DNA of 21,417 bases from a virus. The stretch is taken from positions 1 to 21,417 of the IMG/VR virus record IMGVR_UViG_3300025685_000033; one strand, written 5' to 3'. The translations under genes and the position numbers were made by a program. The notes below the pieces were generated by a model, which ran no database searches, was not told the origin of the DNA, and was given only the letters and a program-made list of their open reading frames with translations. The number at the start of each line of letters is the position of its first letter. The stretch's first letter is position 1. Positions 1 to 6,590 of this stretch are shown in pieces.

Positions 1-1661
1 TCAACCAATTCATCTTCTTGGGAGGGTACATATTGTTCTTTTTTATTTTTCTTAGATTCGGGTTTACCGCCATTAACATTAATATGAACTTGTTGTGGCG
101 GCGTTTTAGGCGGTTCGGGTTTCGGTTCTTCTTCTTCTGGTTCTGGTTCTGGTTCTGGTTCCATAGGATCTGGAACTTCTCCCGCATCAATTTCGCCATC
201 AATTTGGGTTTTAACTTCTTCAATGTCTTCGGCAGATAATCGTAAAACATTTCTCCAAATCCATTCTTTAGAAACATATTGACCGACAAAAGGTTCTGCT
301 TCTGCTAACAGTCCCAACCTATCTCTAAGAATTTCTGCTTCTTTTAATTCTGAAAAATGATTATCTTTTACGAAATCAACGACGATATCATTTTTCCAGT
401 TGTTCCAATCCTGTTCAGTACAAACGCCTTTTAAGATAAGTTGTTTTTTAAGAATACCAAGAAATACTTGTGAAAAGCGCCGACGCAATCTATCAATAAA
501 CTTTTGAAACTTAACTTCGTCTCGACTAATTTCTGCAGACCTTCCTAAAGAAAACTGCGCTTCTTGTTCCAAACGATTGACAGGAACATTCAATGCACGA
601 TATAATCTCTTTTGGAAATAAATGATATCGTCAATCTGACCAAGGTTATCGCCACCAGGAAGAGTAGAAATTTCTGTACCGCGACCACCTTCTCGACGTG
701 GTAACCAGAAATCTTCAAGCATCGACATATGTTTGCGATCATCTTTAAGTTCGCCAGTGTTCGCGTCGTATACCAATTTGTTACGATACTTAGCCATAAT
801 ATCTTTCATATATTGTTCAGACTTACCACGAGGCAAGTTACCTACATCAATATAAAAGATACGCCTTTCTGGTGCACGCGCGAGACGATAGATGACCAGA
901 GAGTCTTCCATCATACGCAACTGATTAATTGCTTTTAGTGACTTGTGTAAATGAGATACGACTTTCTTTTTAGTTTCGTCGAGCATACCAGAAGTGGTAT
1001 ACTGAATAGCATCTACTGAAAATTTAACTGCGCTGGTCATAGAACCAGGTCTTTCTTCGTAAATATAAAACTCGTCTATATGATCTACTATTTTAGCATT
1101 AGTCTTAGGATCTTTTTTATATTTTACCTGTTTAACTTTTCGCATTTTAGAAGAATCAATATTTCGTATTTCTTGAATTCCTGCCTTAAGGTTAGATTCG
1201 TTAACCATAAGGTGATAATAAATTCTTCCGTCTACATACCATGACCTAAAAATATCATGCCCAAGTTCGTTAAATTTCAACATTGCTATAACATTGTCAA
1301 ATTCTTCTGATATAAGTTTTTTAATTCTATTGGTAGTTTCAACGTCTTCTAAAGATATTTCAACGGAACTTCTAAGTTCTGAAGCAGATATTGTTTCGTT
1401 TACAATTTCTTCAATTGCCATATCAACTTCAGGATTCATAGAGACGCCACGATAACGCATAATAAGTTGATGATTATCTTTTGATTGATCACCGTCCATA
1501 TTAATATACTGGCCATAATGACCAGCAGCAGCAGTTACATATCCTGCACCATCGTCGTCAGTAGGAGGCACGACAGAACGTAACGATTTGTCCCCTGCCT
1601 TTTCTTTAGACGGTCTTTTAATTTCAAAACCAAATAATTTGAGTACGTTATCGTCTGCCAT
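1..1661 (-). CDS. gp20: Portal vertex protein gp20 (3' end beyond window)
   Basis: Twelve portal subunits form the ring at the special head vertex through which DNA is packaged and to which the neck attaches. The frame starts at ATG 1661-1659, six bases after an AGGA ribosome binding site, and stays open for 553 codons to the left edge with no stop. T4 gp20 is 524 residues, so little should be missing. Features seen by translation are a start MADDNVLKLFGFEI, a core with RSWYVDGRIYYH and VNRLEQEAQFSLGR of the T4/cyanophage portal type, and a low-complexity Pro-Glu tail near residues 499-520. The acidic tail is encoded by a TTCTGG hexamer repeat on the plus strand. It sits immediately downstream of gp19 and a terminator. 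Identity is secure; the missing C-terminus and the role of the acidic tail are unknown. Confidence 0.96.
   Translation of the reverse strand, partial: MADDNVLKLFGFEIKRPSKEKAGDKSLRSVVPPTDDDGAGYVTAAAGHYGQYINMDGDQSKDNHQLIMRYRGVSMNPEVDMAIEEIVNETISASELRSSVEISLEDVETTNRIKKLISEEFDNVIAMLKFNELGHDIFRSWYVDGRIYYHLMVNESNLKAGIQEIRNIDSSKMRKVKQVKYKKDPKTNAKIVDHIDEFYIYEERPGSMTSAVKFSVDAIQYTTSGMLDETKKKVVSHLHKSLKAINQLRMMEDSLVIYRLARAPERRIFYIDVGNLPRGKSEQYMKDIMAKYRNKLVYDANTGELKDDRKHMSMLEDFWLPRREGGRGTEISTLPGGDNLGQIDDIIYFQKRLYRALNVPVNRLEQEAQFSLGRSAEISRDEVKFQKFIDRLRRRFSQVFLGILKKQLILKGVCTEQDWNNWKNDIVVDFVKDNHFSELKEAEILRDRLGLLAEAEPFVGQYVSKEWIWRNVLRLSAEDIEEVKTQIDGEIDAGEVPDPMEPEPEPEPEEEEPKPEPPKTPPQQVHINVNGGKPESKKNKKEQYVPSQEDELV
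129..162 (-). repeat. Hexanucleotide repeat encoding a Pro-Glu tail in gp20
   Basis: Four perfect tandem copies of TTCTGG lie at 135-158 on the plus strand, with degenerate flanks. Read on the minus strand they encode alternating Pro-Glu in the acidic C-terminal region of the portal protein. Slippage of such a repeat would add or remove Pro-Glu pairs without breaking the frame. Confidence 0.85.
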
Positions 1662-1670
1662 GAATATTCC

Positions 1671-1702
1671 TAAAAAATTAAACGGGGGATCTCTCCCCCG
1701 TT
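1671..1702 (-). terminator. Rho-independent terminator between gp19 and gp20
   Basis: On the minus strand the RNA reads AACGGGGGA, loop GAGA, UCCCCCGUU, then UAAUUUUUUA. This is a perfect 9-bp stem with five consecutive G-C pairs, a GNRA-type tetraloop and a U-rich tract. It starts ten bases after the gp19 stop codon, and the U-tract ends where the gp20 ribosome binding site begins. It should reduce read-through from the gp18-gp19 transcript into gp20. Confidence 0.88.
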
Positions 1703-1709
1703 ATTTAGA
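1702..1709 (-). promoter_or_regulatory. Possible variant late promoter for gp20 (TCTAAATA)
   Basis: The minus strand carries TCTAAATA, one mismatch from the T4 late promoter TATAAATA, between the gp19 stop and the terminator stem. A start site six to seven bases downstream would fall near 1695, inside the 5' arm of the hairpin. Such a transcript would lack most of that arm and could escape termination. One mismatch in AT-rich DNA is weak evidence, so this is a candidate only. Confidence 0.35.
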
Positions 1710-1711
1710 GC

Positions 1712-2239
1712 TTATGATGTGGTGTTACTTTCCCAGTACTGTACTGCAAATACTACATCAAAAGTTTCAATTTCTCCCACCTGCGCATAATCTAACTGAA
1801 CCTGACCCACCGAAATAGGAAACGCTCCTCGGAAATCATATCTTTTAACCACAGACTCATCGCGATCAAGTTGTTCTACGATAAGATCCGCTTGATAGTC
1901 TACGGGATTTACTAATCCAGTATTAGCACTATGCGCATTAATTCCATTCAACCACCTTTCCATCGCGTCTCTTACACTAAAATCAGTGTCGTTCATGATA
2001 GTAACGTTCCAATCGGCAAACGTTCTATCGCCTGCGATTTTTAACTCTCTACCACGAAAAGGAATGTTGATGATATTAGTCGTTGATTCCGGAAGTTGTG
2101 CTGCTCGACACATAAACGAAGAAAGTTCAACATCTCCCCCAGCGTACTGAGGGAAATTTAACGTTGCTTTGAATAAATTTGCACGAGCGCCACCACCGCG
2201 TAGTTTTGCTTTAAAGTCGTCGACTCCTAAAATTGCCAT
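1712..2239 (-). CDS. gp19: Tail tube protein gp19
   Basis: This is the inner tail tube subunit, which polymerises into stacked hexameric rings inside the contractile sheath and conducts DNA. The protein has 175 residues (T4 gp19 has 163). The N-terminal MAILGVDDFKAKLRGGGARANLF and the segment RELKIAGDRTFADWNVTIMND are typical of marine T4-like tube proteins. The ATG at 2239 follows AAGGAG at a suitable distance, and the stop TAA lies at 1714-1712. It is 11 bases downstream of the sheath gene gp18, the usual sheath-tube pairing, and probably shares the gp18 late promoter. A strong terminator follows. Nothing is odd in length or composition. Confidence 0.96.
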   Translation of the reverse strand: MAILGVDDFKAKLRGGGARANLFKATLNFPQYAGGDVELSSFMCRAAQLPESTTNIINIPFRGRELKIAGDRTFADWNVTIMNDTDFSVRDAMERWLNGINAHSANTGLVNPVDYQADLIVEQLDRDESVVKRYDFRGAFPISVGQVQLDYAQVGEIETFDVVFAVQYWESNTTS

Positions 2240-2250
2240 TTATGTTCTCC

Positions 2251-3966
2251 TTAAACTGTGCCGACTACTTCTTCAAACTCAACTCCGCTTCTTACAGCAA
2301 CAAAGTTAAGAGTGATGTAGTTGATGGAACGTGCAGGTTTAATGAAGATACTAGCAACAAATCTGTTTGCGTCAATTACAGATGGCGTGTTATTCGTTTC
2401 GTCACAAACAACTCTGAAATCTGTAATGCCTCGCCTTCCTTTAACTTCTCTTAAGAAAGGTTCTACAACGTTGACAAATTCAGCACGAGTAAATTCATCG
2501 TTAAGTTCAAACAGCACGTTTTGTGCTGCGCCTTTAATCGCTCTTTCAATTGTTAAAAACAATCTTCGAACATTAATTCGATCGAACGCAGAAGGTCTGT
2601 TCTGGAACGTTTTATCTCCATAAAGCAAAACGCCTTGCCCAGGTAGATTAACAATTGGGTTAACACCGTTTTTATACAACAAATCTCTTCCAACTCGATC
2701 AGCGTTATATGCTAAAGCAGTCACACCCAAATATCTTCCTCTCCTCTGACCAGCAGGAGAGAACCATGGATCTGCAGTTAAATCGCCTGCAGCCATTAAT
2801 CCTGCTGTTGAAGAAGATGCTGGAATATAAACATATTGATCGCGATACTTGTCATAAACCTTCAACCAGTTATTATCGAAGATTGTATAGTTGCTTCGAG
2901 TTACAGTGTTAGCGCAAAGATTGACTGCATTTGTAGCAGCGGCAGGAGAAAGAGAAACGCAATCATCTAACCCTGGAGAAACAGTTACAACACAATCTCT
3001 TCTAGACGGACCTTCTGCTATAGAAATAAGGTCATTCGCTACTGTCGTTACGTCCGCCGTAGTATCTTGTCCAGGCGTAATTAAAAAATCTACCTGAATA
3101 TTATCTCCGTCATTAAATTCGTCGTAACCAGATTGAACCGAAGACGCGCTATATGTTCCGGTTAATCCAGATCCCAATGCAAAACTTGTATTAGCGTCGG
3201 TATTTGAACCAACGATATTTGTGGAAGTTTCGCCAAATCCAGTAACGCCAGTAATAGTACGACACCAAACATATTCGGAAGCAGCGTTAATTACATCTTT
3301 TGCATAATTTGTGCTGCCATCTGGCGCTTTAGCGTCGTTTGCTGCAGAGACAAAAGGAAATGTTTCCAGAACAGTGCCAGGAGACCCAGTAAACACACCG
3401 CCACTATCAACAACCGCAATATGCATTTCGTCAAAAATAGTATTTGTCGTAACGCCTTGCGATTGTTTTACAAACACAGAAGATTCTGGTTGTCCATCAA
3501 ATGCAGAATCTACTCCAGCATTAAATGTGGCAAAGTTTGACGATCCTGAACAAACTTTAATTGCTAATGAGTTACCAACACTTCCTGGGTATTTAGCATG
3601 AAAATCGCCAGTAGTGGGTTCGTCAGTTTCCCAGTCTGTTCTATTTTCGATTAGTTGTGCCGATCCAGCATTAGTCGAATTTGTAGCGCCTGCTCCTACT
3701 CCTCTAACATTGTATAAACTGCCAGAATATTTTAGAAAATATGCTCCGGTTAAAAAATCTCTACTAGATACTGCTGAATCTAATCCGGGCGCACCAAACG
3801 TTTCTGCTAGTTGCGCTTCATTACCAACTAGAACAGGAGTATTTGTTGGACCCCATGAATATTCTCCTACGAACGCTCCAGTGCTAGTAGTGACTCCTGG
3901 TACCTGCCCAGTTAAGTCAATTTCTTTGACTAGAATGTTGGGAGACTCACTTGGTATGGTTGCCAT
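2251..3966 (-). CDS. gp18: Contractile tail sheath protein gp18
   Basis: Sheath subunits form the helical outer tail layer that contracts during infection. The 571-residue protein begins MATIPSESPNILVKEIDLTG, the conserved sheath N-terminus. It ends in the strongly conserved assembly domain from about residue 463 (RINVRRLFLTIERAIKG) to the C-terminal GVEFEEVVGTV. The middle part, about residues 90-330, is the variable surface-exposed insertion expected of the family. T4 gp18 has 659 residues, so this one is short in that variable part. The ATG follows AAAGGA with about seven bases of spacing. A 62-base gap separates it from gp17 and carries a perfect T4-type late promoter, so gp18 and gp19 are probably a separately promoted pair. 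Confidence 0.97.
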   Translation of the reverse strand: MATIPSESPNILVKEIDLTGQVPGVTTSTGAFVGEYSWGPTNTPVLVGNEAQLAETFGAPGLDSAVSSRDFLTGAYFLKYSGSLYNVRGVGAGATNSTNAGSAQLIENRTDWETDEPTTGDFHAKYPGSVGNSLAIKVCSGSSNFATFNAGVDSAFDGQPESSVFVKQSQGVTTNTIFDEMHIAVVDSGGVFTGSPGTVLETFPFVSAANDAKAPDGSTNYAKDVINAASEYVWCRTITGVTGFGETSTNIVGSNTDANTSFALGSGLTGTYSASSVQSGYDEFNDGDNIQVDFLITPGQDTTADVTTVANDLISIAEGPSRRDCVVTVSPGLDDCVSLSPAAATNAVNLCANTVTRSNYTIFDNNWLKVYDKYRDQYVYIPASSSTAGLMAAGDLTADPWFSPAGQRRGRYLGVTALAYNADRVGRDLLYKNGVNPIVNLPGQGVLLYGDKTFQNRPSAFDRINVRRLFLTIERAIKGAAQNVLFELNDEFTRAEFVNVVEPFLREVKGRRGITDFRVVCDETNNTPSVIDANRFVASIFIKPARSINYITLNFVAVRSGVEFEEVVGTV

Positions 3967-4028
3967 AGTCGTTTCCTTTTGTCATTTGCTTATCTGAAAA
4001 CATAATACGGTATAAATCTCAATTGTAT

Positions 4029-5669
4029 TTATTTATAAAAATCAAGTTCTTGTTCTAAAATAGGCAAAGACCATTCTAAACGTTCCATTTCTTCTCGAGT
4101 AACTATGTGTTCAATAAATTCTGAACCATCATCAACAAAACCAAAAGGAACTACGTCATCTTCAATCGCTTTCATCTTTTCTTTATACAACGTTTCTTTT
4201 ATGTTAACGTCTGTCATATTAATAAATTGTTCTGTCATAGCATAGTAACCAAACATAACAAGGTTCATCATTAAATCATCATGATTGCCTTGACTCGCTT
4301 CATACGAAGAACCAGAAGCGACAAATGTTGATATTTCTAATATAGTTTCTTCATCATGAATAGTCATTTTATTTTCTTCTAGGATATCTTTTATCCCAGA
4401 ACACCCAATTCTTTTAACTCGTTTGTTCATTTCAACGCCAATATGAGAAGATTTAATAGCAGAAGAAACGTGCGTATTCTCATATTCTAAATCGTAATAC
4501 AACCCAGCGCAAGTTAATGATCCCTGATCGTTTGCTTCAATAATCACATATGCTTGATTGTAAACAGTAGCATACTTATAGATAATATTAGGGAAGAGTA
4601 TTGGAGATATATTGTTATTCCGATACACTGCCACTTGCTCAAAAGGGCGTGTCGTAATGTCTATGACATTGAACGTAGAGTAATCCTGACCTCTTCCTTT
4701 CGAGACATCTACGGTCATGATGTACTCGTGCTTTGCGCAAGGTTCTTTGTAAACTAACAAAAGACCGCCCTCTAAGACCCGCTGGGGCACTCCTGCCCGC
4801 AAGGAAAGGAGTGTTTCAGCGTTTATTAGAGTATTGCCTGTACCAAAAAACGTGTTACCGAATTCTTGATCAAACTGTAATTGAGAGGTATTGTTTACAG
4901 TTTCTAGTTTCCATTTCTCGTCTCTTCCAGGAACGTCCCACCAGTCTACTCTAAAAGATTTGTATTCGTTTGTTTGTTGAACAGCGCCTTCCCATATTTT
5001 ATGAAAAGTGTTTCCAATACCATTGGCAGTAGAGGTAATAATTACTTTAGTGTCTACTCCTGAGGAGATAACAGGATACGTTGAAGTGTAGAATTCAGCT
5101 GCTCGCTCAACAAAAGCAAACTCATCGAGATAGAGGAGATTAACAGACATACCCCGAATAGAAGAACCGCTGGTAGCAGCAGCAACAATCCTAGAATTAT
5201 TAGAAAACTCGATGGAACCTTTATTAAGAGTTTTACAACCTGGTTGCAAGAAAAATGGAAGGTTTTCCAACATAAGAGTAATACGCGCGAGCATTTCTCT
5301 GGAAGTAGATCCTTTATTCGCCAATATGGCGATTGTTTTTTCGGAATTGAATATAGCGTACCAGAGTAAGTATGCAACCGAAGATATCGATTTACCAGAT
5401 TGTCGACAAGCAAGTACGATGCTAAAACGATTATCGTTGAAATGTTTGAACATGTTTTTCTGATAGTCGTAAAGACTAAATGGAACAAGTCCTTTGTCCA
5501 AAGAGATGATTTTAATATATTCTCTCGCAAAATATTCGGGAGACCCCATGCATTTTGCATACTCTTGAACTTGCTCTTGAGACCATTCTTGTACGATACC
5601 ATCGCGTTTAACATTTATATTTCCAAGATAAGTTTCGTTTACATTAATCATTCTCGACGCTGTCTGCAT
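4029..5669 (-). CDS. gp17: Terminase large subunit gp17 (packaging ATPase-nuclease)
   Basis: This is the packaging motor: an ATPase pumps DNA through the portal and a nuclease cuts the concatemer. Numbering is from the TTG at 5672, one codon upstream of the ATG I annotate. Visible motifs are Walker A ACRQSGKS (88-95), Walker B LLYLDE (179-184), the coupling motif TSTANG (213-218), and RNase-H-like nuclease acidic residues at D322 (MTVDVSKG), E379 (VIIEAND) and D465/D466 (NHDDLMMN). Total length is 546 residues, against 610 in T4. I chose ATG 5669-5667 because AAGGTG lies six bases upstream; the TTG just before it is a weaker choice. Another ATG at 5651 is possible but has no better ribosome binding site. 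The start overlaps the gp16 end by 26 bases, indicating coupled translation. A GC-rich patch with an inverted repeat (4788-4813) lies in the segment between the ATPase and nuclease domains. Confidence 0.98.
   Translation of the reverse strand: MQTASRMINVNETYLGNINVKRDGIVQEWSQEQVQEYAKCMGSPEYFAREYIKIISLDKGLVPFSLYDYQKNMFKHFNDNRFSIVLACRQSGKSISSVAYLLWYAIFNSEKTIAILANKGSTSREMLARITLMLENLPFFLQPGCKTLNKGSIEFSNNSRIVAAATSGSSIRGMSVNLLYLDEFAFVERAAEFYTSTYPVISSGVDTKVIITSTANGIGNTFHKIWEGAVQQTNEYKSFRVDWWDVPGRDEKWKLETVNNTSQLQFDQEFGNTFFGTGNTLINAETLLSLRAGVPQRVLEGGLLLVYKEPCAKHEYIMTVDVSKGRGQDYSTFNVIDITTRPFEQVAVYRNNNISPILFPNIIYKYATVYNQAYVIIEANDQGSLTCAGLYYDLEYENTHVSSAIKSSHIGVEMNKRVKRIGCSGIKDILEENKMTIHDEETILEISTFVASGSSYEASQGNHDDLMMNLVMFGYYAMTEQFINMTDVNIKETLYKEKMKAIEDDVVPFGFVDDGSEFIEHIVTREEMERLEWSLPILEQELDFYK
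4030..4037 (-). promoter_or_regulatory. T4-type late promoter TATAAATA for gp18-gp19
   Basis: The minus strand reads TATAAATA, identical to the T4 late promoter core recognised by gp55-containing RNA polymerase. The core directly abuts the TAA stop of gp17, overlapping it by two bases. The predicted start near 4024 would give a leader of about 58 bases before the gp18 ATG. By eye this is one of only two exact minus-strand matches in the window, and both are intergenic. Confidence 0.75.
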
Positions 5670-6009
5670 CAATCACCTTTTCCTCATTACGTAATAATTT
5701 TTGTAGATCAGTTGTGCTTCCTAAAAACACATTATTATTTGTAATTTGTTTTGCTTCGTTTTTGCCAGGCGCTTTCATTTCTTTTTGTTTCTTATTCAGA
5801 TCCATCAACCTGTCATTCACATCAGATATGTTTTTTACCATACCTGCTAAAACTTCGAAAGCACGAGGGTGTTCTGATTCACGCGCAACCTCAATCATAA
5901 GGTCAAGCGATTCTTTTCCTTTCTCTATGAGTTCGTAATAAGTCGAACGAGAGTAATCATAATCGTAATCTACTTTATCTTCGGGCGTATCTTTGTCGTT
6001 ATGTTTCAT
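5644..6009 (-). CDS. gp16: Terminase small subunit gp16
   Basis: Small terminase subunits form a ring that recognises viral DNA and regulates the gp17 ATPase and nuclease. The protein has 121 residues; T4 gp16 has 164. An acidic, tyrosine-rich N-terminus (DYDYDYSRSTYYELIEKG) is followed by a predicted helical core from about residue 24 to 80 containing ESEHPRAFEVLAGMVKNISD and DLNKKQKEM. Both features are typical of small terminases of marine T4-like phages. The C-terminus is polar and probably flexible. The ATG at 6009 shares one base with the TAA of the preceding gene (TAATG), with TAGGAG ten bases upstream. It overlaps gp17. Identity rests on the core sequence and position directly before gp17. 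Confidence 0.92.
   Translation of the reverse strand: MKHNDKDTPEDKVDYDYDYSRSTYYELIEKGKESLDLMIEVARESEHPRAFEVLAGMVKNISDVNDRLMDLNKKQKEMKAPGKNEAKQITNNNVFLGSTTDLQKLLRNEEKVIDADSVEND
5674..5679 (-). promoter_or_regulatory. Ribosome binding site that sets the gp17 start
   Basis: AAGGTG on the minus strand is preceded by GAGGAA and lies inside the 3' end of gp16. Its distance to ATG 5669-5667 is normal, which favours that codon over the TTG just upstream and over the in-frame ATG at 5651. Confidence 0.7.
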
Positions 6010-6590
6010 TATACTAATGCTCCTAACGTCAATTGAACTTGTCCGAAATAAGTCTCATTCGTAACTCCTGTTGAAGGATCTGTTGTCGGTGTTGAGACGC
6101 TTTCTACGAAATAAAATTTTAAAGTGCCGATGTAAACCTCGGACGAGGTATTTGCAGCGCTTCTACTAAATGTCCAAGAGCGGGTCTGAGCGCCCATTGA
6201 GATCCATTGGTCCAACCCAGCATTATTAACATCCCATCCGCTGTTGCCGCCTTGGAGGGGTGATTCGGCAGCAGGTGTAGCGATTTCTTCTGCATATATC
6301 CAAATGTTATCAAAATTCAAAGAATCTATCATCGGATTTTTAACATAGTTATCTTGAATTTCATCTAAATCGTTAAAGGAGGGATTAGGAGTAGATTTTT
6401 CGTATCTCCAGGTTCCTCTTTCTCTTGCAACAGCATTCTGATCTGTAGTCTCACTAAGGTTATTACCAGCGCCAGAGCTGCCATGGAAAACTATTCCTAA
6501 TTGATGATCAACGCCAGTCGAGTAGAAAGGAAGAAAACTGGATCCGCTACCATAGTCGCCTCCGAGATAACTTATAAATTCAACTGCCAT
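6009..6590 (-). CDS. Unrecognised virion-type protein, 193 residues
   Basis: I do not recognise a named family. The protein is rich in Gly, Ser, Thr and Asn, with alternating hydrophobic residues that suggest beta structure, for example EVYIGTLKFYFVESVS and TYFGQVQLTLGALV at the C-terminus. There is no signal peptide, membrane segment or catalytic motif. Both ends use TAATG overlaps: its ATG overlaps the stop of the 911-residue gene and its stop overlaps the start of gp16. A strong GGAGAGG ribosome binding site precedes it. Its place between tail-completion and terminase genes suggests a late structural or assembly protein. That is inference from context. Confidence 0.7.
   Translation of the reverse strand: MAVEFISYLGGDYGSGSSFLPFYSTGVDHQLGIVFHGSSGAGNNLSETTDQNAVARERGTWRYEKSTPNPSFNDLDEIQDNYVKNPMIDSLNFDNIWIYAEEIATPAAESPLQGGNSGWDVNNAGLDQWISMGAQTRSWTFSRSAANTSSEVYIGTLKFYFVESVSTPTTDPSTGVTNETYFGQVQLTLGALV

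Noticed and set aside
5054-5614. A 186-residue minus-strand frame inside gp17
   Set aside because: It is in another frame of the terminase gene, which shows all expected motifs, and its translation resembles no protein.
5612-5619. TATAAATG, a near match to the late promoter
   Set aside because: It lies inside the gp17 coding sequence (Asn-Ile-Asn codons) with no gene start nearby that needs it.
5670-5672. TTG as the gp17 start
   Set aside because: ATG 5669-5667 directly follows and is better placed behind AAGGTG.
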